Source: Sinorhizobium arboris LMG 14919 (lineage in GTDB: Bacteria > Pseudomonadota > Alphaproteobacteria > Rhizobiales > Rhizobiaceae). Taken from it: a stretch of DNA of 64,000 nt. Of the stretch, positions 1 through 8,487 are shown piece after piece. Positions within the stretch are counted from its first letter, which is position 1; every line of letters starts with the position of its first letter. The notes below the pieces were generated by a model that searched no databases, was not told the DNA's origin, and saw only the letters and a program-made list of their open reading frames with translations. A program made the translations under genes and the position numbers. Where the stretch lies: contig NZ_ATYB01000014.1 of assembly GCF_000427465.1 (NCBI RefSeq), positions 124,001-188,000 on the forward strand, given 5' to 3'.

Positions 1-1
1 T

Positions 2-1060
2 CAGGCCATGCTGTTCATCATGCTGGCGATATGCGTCTTCGCCTCGACCGTTTATCACCGGAGTACAGACCTCAAGACGCTGTACGACATGTCCGTAATT
101 CCGCTCTTCGTCGTCCTGGGCTCCACGATCAGGAAGATACCAAGATGGTTCGTGCATGCCCTGTTCGTTGCCGTTTTGGCCACCACGCTGGTCGAAGCGC
201 TGGCGCCGGACCTCTATGCCAGGGTCGTCAACCCACTGAAATATTACGCCAACACCAGAAGCTGGGTCGCGGACAAGTTGGAGGACGACTCGGGCGACCC
301 TGGTTTCTATTTCGGGGCCGAGCGAGACGGGGGGATCCACCGTGCCAGCGGCCTCTTTCTCGAACCCCTTTCCACCGGCTATTTCGCGTGCATCGCCGCC
401 ATCTTCTACATCTACGAGTACAAATATCAGTTCGCCAAGAAGATGCTTGCCCTTGCCGGGTGCGTCCTCATCATAATATTGGCGGACGCCCGAGCGTCGC
501 TGGGCGTGCTTTTCGTCATTGCGGCAGGTGCGCCGATACTTGCGCGCCTGCCGCGATTGGTGGGGCTCCTGTTGCCGTTCCTCGTCTTTGCCGGGGGAGC
601 GGTTGTGTACTATTCCGCGGTGGGTAGCCACCACATCGTGGACATGGCGACGCGCTTGTCCTGGACCTACGAAGAACTCAGGGCCGCTGATTTGTCGGCG
701 CTGCTCTTCGGCGGCCTCGACCAGACCCATGCGAACGACAGCGCCATCCTCTACTTCGCCGACGTTGCCGGGATATTGGGTTACATCCTGTTGATGTACA
801 TATCTGCCGGCGTCGCATCGACGGGGGAGCGCCCGTTCATCACAAATGCAGCGCTGATATACCTGGCGAGCACCAGCCTGTTCGGCCATGCTTTCGCTTC
901 GATCAAGACCGGAGCCCTTCTAGGCTTCCTCGTGGCGAGCCATAAGCCGCCCGATAACGGGAGCGCTGTCACTCTGCGCCGGGACGGAGGGGGGGCTTCG
1001 TCCGTGTTGCCCAATCGCCAGGCACCCAGCCAAACAGGGATTATCGACCGGGAACGATGA
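2..1060 (+). CDS. O-antigen polymerase-like membrane protein (Wzy type), 5' partial
   Basis: The frame is open to the left edge of the window, so the true start is probably missing; the first ATG seen is at 8. The visible 350 residues hold many hydrophobic segments: near the start, around 45-65, then after a roughly 70-residue polar loop a run at about 120-205 that includes ILADARASLG and LLLPFLVFAGG, and two more in the last third. This polytopic layout with one large periplasmic loop is typical of Wzy/O-antigen ligase proteins, which link lipid-bound repeat units at the periplasmic face of the inner membrane. The motif GLFLEPLSTGYF before a membrane helix is common in Wzy-like proteins. Its position upstream of sugar epimerase, glycosyltransferase, export and flippase genes supports polymerase over ligase. 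The Pro/Gly/Arg-rich last 30 residues look cytoplasmic and unstructured. Confidence 0.7.
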   Translation, partial: QAMLFIMLAICVFASTVYHRSTDLKTLYDMSVIPLFVVLGSTIRKIPRWFVHALFVAVLATTLVEALAPDLYARVVNPLKYYANTRSWVADKLEDDSGDPGFYFGAERDGGIHRASGLFLEPLSTGYFACIAAIFYIYEYKYQFAKKMLALAGCVLIIILADARASLGVLFVIAAGAPILARLPRLVGLLLPFLVFAGGAVVYYSAVGSHHIVDMATRLSWTYEELRAADLSALLFGGLDQTHANDSAILYFADVAGILGYILLMYISAGVASTGERPFITNAALIYLASTSLFGHAFASIKTGALLGFLVASHKPPDNGSAVTLRRDGGGASSVLPNRQAPSQTGIIDRER

Positions 1061-1246
1061 GCCGCCAGCGGCGGCTGCATCATGAGACGCCCGGGTGGCC
1101 CATCAAGAGGCCGCCTGGCTCGCTTGTCGGCGCCGTCTACTAATACTTGCGTACTATACTAAATTAGGATCACTTGAAATATTCCTACGGACGCACAATC
1201 ATAGCGCAAATGGATACTTGACAAATCTACTTAGGATATTTGAGAA
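1061..1246 (+). promoter_or_regulatory. AT-rich intergenic stretch, probable promoter region for the epimerase operon
   Basis: This 186-bp gap is clearly more AT-rich than its surroundings from about 1140 on. A TATACT box sits at 1155-1160 and a CTTGAC hexamer at 1217-1222, but neither has a good partner at 17 bp. I therefore place a promoter here only by position: the following genes are tightly coupled down to about 10016. Confidence 0.3.
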
Positions 1247-2428
1247 ATGCTCGGTTTCGGCTCGAGGATACTCGCGGTCTTGGGTACAAGGCCGGAAGCG
1301 ATAAAGCTCGCCCCATTGGTCAAGGCTGCTGAAGCAGACCGGACCTTCGACATACAGGTCTGCATAACCGGACAACACCGCTCCATGCTGGATCAGGTCC
1401 TGGACGTATTCGGCATTACGCCCGATTACGATCTCAACCTCATGAAGCCGGCTCAGAGCCTTGCCGAGGTCACCTCGAGAATCGTCACAGAAGTGTCGGG
1501 CGTGATCCGGCATGCGCGTCCGGAATGCGTGCTGGTCCAGGGCGACACGACGACGGCTTTTGCCGCGAGCCTCGCCGCGTTTTATGAGAAGGTGCCGATC
1601 GCCCATGTGGAGGCGGGGCTTCGCACCTCAGATAAATATTCTCCATTTCCGGAGGAGGCCAACCGGCGCTTCATCAGCAGCATTGCGGACCTTCATTTTG
1701 CGCCGACACCATGGGCCCGCGCCAACCTGCTGCGCGAGGGCCACCCCGAAAGCGCGGTCTTCGTAACCGGCAACAGCGTCATCGATGCGCTGATATGGGT
1801 GATGAATGTCCTGAAGTCGGATGCCCGGCTGCGGAGACAGGTCGAGGACCGGTTCGCGTTTCTCAATCCCGAAAGACGCCTCGTCCTGATCACCGGGCAC
1901 CGCCGTGAAAGCTTTGGCGGCCCCATCCGTAGGATGTGCGAGGCTCTGGTCGACCTCGTCGAACAGGTCCCGGACGCAGAGATCCTCTATCCGGTTCACT
2001 TGAACCCTAACGTTCAGGAGCCGGTGAATGCCATCCTCGGCAGCGCTCATCCGCTGCTGCGCGAGCGCATACATCTGATCGCGCCGGTCGATTATGTGTC
2101 CTTCGTCTATCTGATGGCGAGGGCTCATCTCATCATCACGGATTCGGGCGGTGTCCAGGAGGAGGCGCCCTCCTTCGGCGTGCCGGTCCTGGTCACGCGT
2201 GACCGAACGGAGCGGCCCGAGGGCGTCGAAGCAGGCGTTGCAAAGCTGATCGGCACCGATCGCAAGCGGATCGTGGAAGAGGCTATCCGCTCCCTCGACG
2301 TCAGCCGCTCGCCGTCGATGACGATTCACCGAAGCCCCTACGGCGATGGCCTGGCCAGCAGTCGCATGCTTGAGAACCTGCGAGAACGCTTTGCCGGCAC
2401 GGGCGCGGAACGGGCGCGCGTTTCGTGA
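1247..2428 (+). CDS. wecB: UDP-N-acetylglucosamine 2-epimerase (non-hydrolysing)
   Basis: Interconverts UDP-GlcNAc and UDP-ManNAc in the cytoplasm and so supplies ManNAc for a surface polysaccharide. The 393-residue length is normal for the family. The N-terminus has the family signature VLGTRPEAIKLAPLV, followed by QGDTTTAFAASLAAF, HVEAGLRT and FPEEANRRF. The C-terminal half has the UDP-binding segment ITDSGGVQEEAPSFGVPVLV and then RPEGVEAG. These are the conserved elements of the GT-B-like epimerase fold. The start at 1247 puts the conserved Rossmann strand six residues from the N-terminus, as expected. The stop overlaps a possible GTG of the next frame. The WecG/TagA transferase two genes downstream uses N-acetylmannosamine-type donors in known relatives, which fits this product. 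Confidence 0.95.
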   Translation: MLGFGSRILAVLGTRPEAIKLAPLVKAAEADRTFDIQVCITGQHRSMLDQVLDVFGITPDYDLNLMKPAQSLAEVTSRIVTEVSGVIRHARPECVLVQGDTTTAFAASLAAFYEKVPIAHVEAGLRTSDKYSPFPEEANRRFISSIADLHFAPTPWARANLLREGHPESAVFVTGNSVIDALIWVMNVLKSDARLRRQVEDRFAFLNPERRLVLITGHRRESFGGPIRRMCEALVDLVEQVPDAEILYPVHLNPNVQEPVNAILGSAHPLLRERIHLIAPVDYVSFVYLMARAHLIITDSGGVQEEAPSFGVPVLVTRDRTERPEGVEAGVAKLIGTDRKRIVEEAIRSLDVSRSPSMTIHRSPYGDGLASSRMLENLRERFAGTGAERARVS

Positions 2429-2463
2429 CGATCTCGACCTTTCATCCGTCTCTGGAGACTCCG

Positions 2464-3624
2464 ATGTCTAACGTTACGACTCTGAACACGGACTCGGCGC
2501 CGTCGGCGACAGTGACTGCAACCTATGCCCGCCTGTTGCCGCTCTGTGTCTCCGGCTTGCAGGCAGCGGCCAATCGGCAAACAGGGCTCTTCGATCTGCA
2601 GATCAGGGGCGGAAAGGCCGCGCAGCCCACCCTGGCGACCGAGAACGTCACCAGCACGTTGATCTGCCTGATCGGTCTCGACAGGGCGGGTATCGCCGCC
2701 GAGGATCTCGGACTGCCGTCCGAAAGAGCACTGGCCGCGGCGTTCGACTCACTGCTTCGCCAGCAGGCGCACGGCGCCACAGGTCTCGCGATCTGGGCCA
2801 ACGCGGTGCTTGACGGGGTTGCGGTGCATGAACTGTTCCAGCGCATCGATCTGTCGCTGGACGACGGTGCGGAATTCGCCGAGCGCCTCACCACCATGGA
2901 AGTCGCATGGCTTGCCAGCGGCCTGCTTCACGAAATGGAGCGAGGGTACAGTCACCGCTTGGCGTGCATCACGCGTTCCGTCGTCACCGCTCTCTGCTCG
3001 CGTTTCGGGGAGAGAGCTTGTTTGGTCAGCCACTCCGGCGCGACGGGGCCGCTGCAGGACCGCTTGCGCCGGCGGCTCCCGAACTTTGCGGACCAGATCT
3101 ACACCGTCCAGGCTTTGGCGCTTGCGGCGATCGTACTCCAGGACGAGCGCGCCCTCTTGCTTTCGGAACGCATCGCCGGGCGCCTTATCGAACTCCAGGG
3201 GAGGCTCGGGCAGTGGTGGTGGCACTACGACGCGTCCACAGGGCAGGTTGCGGAAGGCTACCCGGTCTATTCGGTTCACCAGCATGCGATGGCACCCATG
3301 GCGCTGATGACGCTTCGGGCCGCAGGCGGAAGCGACCACGCGGCGGCAATCGCACGCAGCCACAGCTGGCTGGAGCGGAATGAACTCGACCTTGACGTTG
3401 TCGATCCTCAGACGCCGGCGATCTGGCGGGATATCGAACGGTCGGAGCCCCCGGTCGTGTCGCTCGGAAGCAAGATGCTCGAGCTTGCCGGGCATCGTCG
3501 CGACAGCGAGGCTCCTGCGGCGGCACTCAGGCTCAATCGGGAAATACGCCCATATGAGTGGGGATGGTGCCTCTATGCCGGCAGCCTGGCCGAGGGCAAG
3601 GACAGGGGGAGGCATATCGTATGA
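2464..3624 (+). CDS. Unrecognised protein of the polysaccharide cluster, probably alpha-helical toroid
   Basis: I do not recognise the family. The 386-residue product has no signal peptide or clear membrane helix, so it is probably cytoplasmic. It is rich in amphipathic helices with repeated pairs of small-residue helices, such as GLAIWANAVLDG, WLASGLLHEME and YTVQALALAAIVL. A conserved-looking aromatic and His patch follows: GQWWWHYDASTG, then GYPVYSVHQHAMAPMAL. This pattern resembles (alpha/alpha)6 or alpha-toroid proteins such as polysaccharide lyases, C5-epimerases and prenyltransferase-like repeats; that is inference. A GTG at 2425 overlaps the epimerase stop and would add 13 residues. 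I prefer the ATG at 2464 because GGAG lies 6 nt upstream. The end overlaps the next start (ATGA), so it is probably translated with the glycosyltransferases and acts on the same glycan. Confidence 0.7.
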   Translation: MSNVTTLNTDSAPSATVTATYARLLPLCVSGLQAAANRQTGLFDLQIRGGKAAQPTLATENVTSTLICLIGLDRAGIAAEDLGLPSERALAAAFDSLLRQQAHGATGLAIWANAVLDGVAVHELFQRIDLSLDDGAEFAERLTTMEVAWLASGLLHEMERGYSHRLACITRSVVTALCSRFGERACLVSHSGATGPLQDRLRRRLPNFADQIYTVQALALAAIVLQDERALLLSERIAGRLIELQGRLGQWWWHYDASTGQVAEGYPVYSVHQHAMAPMALMTLRAAGGSDHAAAIARSHSWLERNELDLDVVDPQTPAIWRDIERSEPPVVSLGSKMLELAGHRRDSEAPAAALRLNREIRPYEWGWCLYAGSLAEGKDRGRHIV

Positions 3625-4409
3625 ACAGCCTCGTGGAAATGCCCGTCGCGGAATTCCTGAATGCACGGCTCCACGCCGTCGCTGCCCAGGACGTCGTCGA
3701 ACGCGTCTTTCGCTGGCGCTCCGAGCCCGAGCGGCGAACGCACATCATCATCACCGCCAATGTCTCGCTTCTGGTGACGATGCGTGCCGATGCGCGGCTT
3801 TCGGAAGCGGTCGGCAGGGCGGATGTCGTGGTTGCCGACGGGATGCCCCTTGTGTGGGCGAGCCGCCTTCTCGGCGCCCCGGTGCGCGAGCGGGTGACCG
3901 GGATAGACCTGATGGAGGCGCTGCTCGCAAGGGGATCGTTGGAAGGGCTCAGCGTCTTCCTCCTCGGAACCACCCAGCAACGGCTGCAGCGATTCGTCGA
4001 GATCGTCACAAGGAAATATCCGGGCGTTCGAATTGCCGGGGCGCGAAACGGCTATTTCTCCAGGAACGAGCACGCTGAGATCGTGACGGAAATCAGGAAC
4101 AGCGGCGCAGATCTGCTGCTCGTCGCGATGCCGGCTCCCTTCAAGGAGATCTGGTGCGAGGACCACCGCGCCGCCCTGGGGGTCCCTGCCGTCCTGGGCG
4201 TGGGCGGAGCCTTCGACGTGGTCGGCGGGTTCCTGCCCCGCGCCCCGGTGTTCCTCCAGAATGCCGGACTGGAATGGGCCTGGCGTCTTTGCCTGGAGCC
4301 GCGGAAGCTGTGGAAGCGCAACCTGACGACCAATTCCCGTTTCATCGCCATCCTGGCCGCCGAGCTCGCCAGGCGGGCCGTCCATCGCCAACTCGAGTCG
4401 CCAAGATGA
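3621..4409 (+). CDS. WecG/TagA/CpsF family glycosyltransferase
   Basis: Transfers an N-acetylhexosamine-type sugar, usually ManNAc or ManNAcA, to an undecaprenyl-linked acceptor at the inner face of the membrane. The 262-residue protein carries the family signatures: TANVSLLVTMRADARL, then VVADGMPLVWASRLLG and ERVTGIDLMEALL, followed by VFLLGTT. Later come PGVRIAGARNGYF and LGVGGAFDVVGG, and a basic C-terminus that in relatives helps membrane attachment. The ATG at 3621 is chosen because it overlaps the upstream stop and leaves the usual short N-terminal extension; an earlier ATG at 3558 lies inside the previous gene. With the 2-epimerase at 1247 this points to a ManNAc-containing repeat unit. 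Confidence 0.9.
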   Translation: MNSLVEMPVAEFLNARLHAVAAQDVVERVFRWRSEPERRTHIIITANVSLLVTMRADARLSEAVGRADVVVADGMPLVWASRLLGAPVRERVTGIDLMEALLARGSLEGLSVFLLGTTQQRLQRFVEIVTRKYPGVRIAGARNGYFSRNEHAEIVTEIRNSGADLLLVAMPAPFKEIWCEDHRAALGVPAVLGVGGAFDVVGGFLPRAPVFLQNAGLEWAWRLCLEPRKLWKRNLTTNSRFIAILAAELARRAVHRQLESPR

Positions 4410-5491
4410 CCAGCATGCATGAAACCTCGTCGATCACGACAAAGGCCGGACGGTGCGGGAAGGCCGCCGGTACGATCGCCTTCGTTCAGAACTACTACAC
4501 GCCGGCCCGGCACGCGGTTTTCGAGCGCATGGCGCAATCGGGCATGGACCTGACCGTTTACTATCTGCAGCGCCCGGAGGACGAGGGCCGGCGATGGACG
4601 TTCGGAAACGAAGCCTCCTACAGGGCCGTCAACTGTTCCAGTATCTCGGCCGGTCCGTTGATCTTCTTCTGGCTTCGCACGGAAGCCGACACGATCGTGC
4701 TCCACGACAACAATCCGACAAATCTCTGCATGCTGTTCTGGGCGGTGGTCCTGAAGCTTCGGGGCAAGCGGCTGCTGCTTTGGGAAATGCACATACCGGA
4801 TCGTTTCAAACCCCGCCTCAAGCAGCTGTATCAGCGCATTTGCTCGAAGATGTTGTCTGCGACCTGCGATACCGCAATCGTCTTCTCCGATATGACGGCG
4901 GAATACATGCGCGGCATTTCGACCAGAATTCCGACCAGGCGCATGATCTATGTCGTTCCCCCGGCAAAGGAACCTCTGGTCCGCCGAAGCGGCCCGATCA
5001 GGGACATCGGCTATATAGGCTCGAGTTCCAAGAGAAAGAACGTAGACGCCCTTCTCGCGGCATTCACGGCACTGGGGCAAACCGATGCGCAGCTTCACAT
5101 GGCCGGAATGGATCCAATGTTCACCGCGAAAGGCATCCGCTGGTGGGGGTACGTGGACGGCGAGACACGGGAGCAGTTCTACCGATCGATCGACGTGCTG
5201 ATCCTCCCGTCCTTTGCTGACCCGTGGGGACTGGTCGTCAACGAGGCGCTGCAACGCGGCTGCCTTTGCGCAGTGAGCACGGCGTGCGGCAGCGCCGAGC
5301 TGGTGCGGGCGATCGATCCGCGTCTCGTCTTCGAACCCGGTTCCACCGACGTCGAAGCGTGTCTGAGGACGCTTCTCTCCCTGTCGCGGACCGAGGTCGC
5401 GTGTCTTCGCGAAAGGTGCGAAACCCTCATAGCGCCCTACACGGTCGACAATGGCGCGAAGATCTTAAGCACAATCGTTTCGGAATCGTAA
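4406..5491 (+). CDS. Glycosyltransferase of the GT-B fold (family 1/4 type)
   Basis: Predicted cytoplasmic glycosyltransferase adding one sugar of the repeat unit. The 361-residue protein has an N-terminal acceptor domain beginning IAFVQNYYTPARHAVFERM. Its C-terminal donor domain contains IGYIGSSSKRKNVDALLAAF and then WGYVDGETREQFYRSIDVLILPS. WGLVVNEALQRGCLCAVSTACGS follows, which is the E-x7-E-type region of GT4 enzymes although the second Glu is not obvious. The start at 4406 overlaps the preceding stop (ATGA). The donor cannot be named from sequence. The long open frame upstream of 4406 is a shadow of the WecG-like gene. Confidence 0.85.
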   Translation: MTSMHETSSITTKAGRCGKAAGTIAFVQNYYTPARHAVFERMAQSGMDLTVYYLQRPEDEGRRWTFGNEASYRAVNCSSISAGPLIFFWLRTEADTIVLHDNNPTNLCMLFWAVVLKLRGKRLLLWEMHIPDRFKPRLKQLYQRICSKMLSATCDTAIVFSDMTAEYMRGISTRIPTRRMIYVVPPAKEPLVRRSGPIRDIGYIGSSSKRKNVDALLAAFTALGQTDAQLHMAGMDPMFTAKGIRWWGYVDGETREQFYRSIDVLILPSFADPWGLVVNEALQRGCLCAVSTACGSAELVRAIDPRLVFEPGSTDVEACLRTLLSLSRTEVACLRERCETLIAPYTVDNGAKILSTIVSES

Positions 5492-5535
5492 CGGATGGGA
5501 GAAGTACCCCATCCGCATTCTCATGGGTGAAGCGC

Positions 5536-7143
5536 ATGCGCTACGAACATTACCAAGCAGCACGTTGGCAAAAGATCTCCGCGTTGAGCCCGGATGTTCC
5601 GCGCCCCCTCCTTCTCGGTTCCATTCTGTCGTTTCTGTCTGCCAACCGGCTGAAGCTCGCCCTTTGGGGCATTGTGGGGCTGGCGCTGGCGGCGGCCTAC
5701 GTCAGTTTTGCCGCGCCGGTATATCAGGCGCGGGCAGTCGTTATTCTCGATTACCGCACACCGGTGACCGGGGGGCAACAGGTCCTGAGCGATTCAGCGG
5801 ATTCGGCGTATATCGATACCCAGATCATGATCATTGAGACCGACGACGTGCTGAGGGAGGTAATCGAAGAGCTCCACCTCGACCAGGATCCCGAGTTCGT
5901 TGCCGCAACTTCCGGTCTCTCCGCCCGTCTGGCCGCTTGGAGACAGCGCTTGGAACGGTTGTTCCTCGCAGCACATCCGAGCCCTCAGGAGCCGGGCCTG
6001 GACCGCTGGGAGGCAATGTCGGCCAACGAACGGCAGCAAATCGCGGCCAAGCAGCTGCGCAAGATCATGCGGGTCAACCGAGCCGCGCGCTCCTATGTGG
6101 CCGAGATCGAAGTTCAGGCGAGCAGTTCGGAAAAGTCGGCGCGCATCACGAATGCGATCGCCCGGACCTACGTCGAACATCAGGCGCAGTTCCGGTTGCA
6201 GGCGACCGAGCGGGAGAGCGTGCCCTTGGCCCGTATCGTAACCCCCGCCAGCCCCTTCGTCGAACCGGCTGGACTAAAGACGCCGGTCCTGCTGGTCCTT
6301 GGCCTGGTCGGCGGGCTGGGGCTCGGAACATGCGTCATCGCCGCCGGTGCAGCGATGCGCTGCACCGTTGCGGGCCGGCGGGATCTCGAAGACGAACTTG
6401 GCGTGCGGTGCCTGGGACTGGTGCCGAATGTGCGGGCCCTGCAGCGCAATCTCTTTTCGCGGCTCCTGCCCCGATGGTTGCGCGGGCGGCGGACGTCCCA
6501 GAAGCCGCTACCAGGCACGATGTCCTATGCAGCAAACGCCCCGTCGTCGCTTTTTTGCGAGTCGCTTCGCCTGTTGCGGGCGCAGATGGCCGCCGTGAGC
6601 AATGGCGAGCGTGCGATCGTCGTCGGCGTCGTATCCCCAAGCGGAACCGAAGGCCGGTCGACGCTGATCGCCAATTTCGCCGAACTTCTAACCCGAGCGG
6701 GCGACAGGGTCCTGCTCGTCGACGCCGATTTTTCGAACCGGCGACTCTCCAGGGCGCTTGCCCCCTTGGGGGCCCCACTCGGAGAAGGGGACGCCGGTGC
6801 GGAGGTGTCAAGCCTCCCTGCTACAACGCTGAGGTTCGCCGCCTTGCACGGGCGGAACGCGGAGTATGACTTCATGAACCGTCAGGCCTGGATCGAACAA
6901 ATCGTGGCGACCAACCGGGACGCATTCGAGTGGATTTGCGTCGACATGCCGGCATTGGCCAGATGCGGTGACGCGCTTGCCATGATCGATGCCCTCGATC
7001 ACGTCGTGATCGTGGCGGAATGGAACCGGACAGAGATGTCCGTCCTCGGTCTGGCTCTCAAGATGCTCGAGCCGGTGCGGTCCAAAGTACTGGGCGTCGT
7101 GCTGAACAAGGTCGGCCGCCGGAAAATGACATTGATGGAATGA
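5536..7143 (+). CDS. Wzz/Wzc-like polysaccharide co-polymerase with altered P-loop
   Basis: Expected to control chain length and couple polymerisation to export. The 535 residues comprise a membrane helix at about 35-55 (LALWGIVGLALAAAYVSFA), a Wzz-type periplasmic domain with YQARAVVILDYRTPV, a second helix at about 250-270 before MRCTVAGRRDLEDELG, and a cytoplasmic BY-kinase-like P-loop domain. The Walker A-like motif reads SPSGTEGRSTL: the usual lysine of GKST is Arg. Walker A' (LLVDADF) and Walker B (WICVDMPAL) are recognisable. The chain ends KMTLME without a tyrosine-rich tail, so classic autophosphorylation is unlikely. The start at 5536 places the first helix normally; the open frame upstream lies over the glycosyltransferase. 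Confidence 0.85.
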   Translation: MRYEHYQAARWQKISALSPDVPRPLLLGSILSFLSANRLKLALWGIVGLALAAAYVSFAAPVYQARAVVILDYRTPVTGGQQVLSDSADSAYIDTQIMIIETDDVLREVIEELHLDQDPEFVAATSGLSARLAAWRQRLERLFLAAHPSPQEPGLDRWEAMSANERQQIAAKQLRKIMRVNRAARSYVAEIEVQASSSEKSARITNAIARTYVEHQAQFRLQATERESVPLARIVTPASPFVEPAGLKTPVLLVLGLVGGLGLGTCVIAAGAAMRCTVAGRRDLEDELGVRCLGLVPNVRALQRNLFSRLLPRWLRGRRTSQKPLPGTMSYAANAPSSLFCESLRLLRAQMAAVSNGERAIVVGVVSPSGTEGRSTLIANFAELLTRAGDRVLLVDADFSNRRLSRALAPLGAPLGEGDAGAEVSSLPATTLRFAALHGRNAEYDFMNRQAWIEQIVATNRDAFEWICVDMPALARCGDALAMIDALDHVVIVAEWNRTEMSVLGLALKMLEPVRSKVLGVVLNKVGRRKMTLME

Positions 7144-7191
7144 CCGGAACTCGGCTCGCTGCGGTGCGCCGGAAGCGTGGAGGAAGTGGTT

Positions 7192-8487
7192 ATGGCACGT
7201 ATCAGTGCGGCAGGCTCGATGCGCATCGGCATATTGGTGCTCTTCCTGTTGTCGGGAGTTGCATCTGCCGCAGACGCGGTGGACGGATATATGCTGAATT
7301 CGCAGGACAAGCTCCGGATCAGCGTGTCGGAAATCTCCTCCGCGACGGGCGAGATCAGAACCCGGTTAAACGGCGATTTCACCATCGATGCCGCAGGCGA
7401 CGTGGCGATACCGCTGCTCGGGAACATCAAAGCGGCGGGGTTGAGCGCCGCGCAATTTGCGACCTCCATTTCCCTGCAGTTCCAGGCCAAGGCACGGCTG
7501 GTCAATCCTCCGGTTACCGCAGTGGAACTGCTGCAGTACCGCCCAATTTACCTCGTCGGTGCGGTGGATAAACCGGGCGCCTACCCCTACACGCCGGGTA
7601 TGAGGGTGATCCATGCGCTGAGCGTGGCCGGCGGAATGGCAAGGACTCCTCCGACGGGCCAGACCCGCTTCGAGCGGGACGCCATTCAGGCGAGGGGAGA
7701 GCTCGATGTCCTGCGGGCGCAGAGGGACAAGCTGGAAGCGCGGCGCGCCCGGCTGGAGGCGACCATTGCCGGCAAAGACACGATCGAATTCCCCCCGAGC
7801 CTTCAGTCGCGCTCGGCCGAGCCGAATGTCCGCGAGACCATGGATCGCGAACAGCTCCTCTTCGGCCAGCAGAACAAGACACGTGCCCTGGAACTGGCGA
7901 AATATAACGACCAGCTTGCGCTGCTCCACGGTCAGGTGGACACGCTGCAGAACCAGAACGAGACGCAGAACCAGCAGATAAGCAGCGTCGATCGCGAGAT
8001 CGCCAATGTTCGCAAGCTCGACGTTCAAGGTCTGGCGACCCCCGGACGCCTCTTCATGCTCGAGCGCACGGCGATGGCCGTCGACAGTAAGCGCAAGGAG
8101 ATCGAAACGGAGATCCTCAAGGTCCGTGAGCGCATCGCCGACAATGAAGCCTCGGTCAAGCGGCTCCAGGCGAGCGGTAAGGAGTTGCTCGCGGAGCTCA
8201 GCGCAGTGGACAGCGATCTCGAGACCGTCACGCGCAGGCTTCGTACTGCCGAGAACCTGATCCGGCAGTTACAGGTAGAAGAGGCCGCCATCACAGGTCA
8301 GAACGAGCAGGAGGTCGAGACCAGATACAGCATTCTCAGCGAGCGGAACGGAGAGCTGATCGAAGAAGAGGCCAGCGAAGCGTCCCCTGTCAGCCCCGGA
8401 GACGTGATCAAGGTGCAGCTGCGCACGACGGGACTGCTCACGGATCGGAACACCACTGGCGACATCACCGCCGCCGACTATCAATGA
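7192..8487 (+). CDS. Polysaccharide export protein, Wza/ExoF-like with coiled-coil
   Basis: Periplasmic or outer-membrane export component. The ATG at 7192 follows GGAGGAAG (7179-7186) at good spacing, which excludes the GTG at 7177 lying on that site. The Sec signal is MRIGILVLFLLSGVASAADA, with no lipobox Cys. Next come a poly-export domain (GYMLNSQDKLRISVSE, then AGDVAIPLLGNIKAAGLS) and a SLBB segment (IYLVGAVDKPGAYPYTPG). From about residue 160 to 400 the protein is a long, highly charged helical region rich in Gln, Glu and Arg, predicted coiled-coil. This resembles rhizobial ExoF rather than classic Wza, whose C-terminus is an amphipathic pore helix. It overlaps the flippase gene by 4 bp and pairs functionally with the Wzc-like protein upstream. 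Confidence 0.88.
   Translation: MARISAAGSMRIGILVLFLLSGVASAADAVDGYMLNSQDKLRISVSEISSATGEIRTRLNGDFTIDAAGDVAIPLLGNIKAAGLSAAQFATSISLQFQAKARLVNPPVTAVELLQYRPIYLVGAVDKPGAYPYTPGMRVIHALSVAGGMARTPPTGQTRFERDAIQARGELDVLRAQRDKLEARRARLEATIAGKDTIEFPPSLQSRSAEPNVRETMDREQLLFGQQNKTRALELAKYNDQLALLHGQVDTLQNQNETQNQQISSVDREIANVRKLDVQGLATPGRLFMLERTAMAVDSKRKEIETEILKVRERIADNEASVKRLQASGKELLAELSAVDSDLETVTRRLRTAENLIRQLQVEEAAITGQNEQEVETRYSILSERNGELIEEEASEASPVSPGDVIKVQLRTTGLLTDRNTTGDITAADYQ

Noticed and set aside
1217..1246. CTTGAC as -35 box for the epimerase gene
   Set aside because: The -10 would fall on the start codon, leaving no leader or ribosome site.
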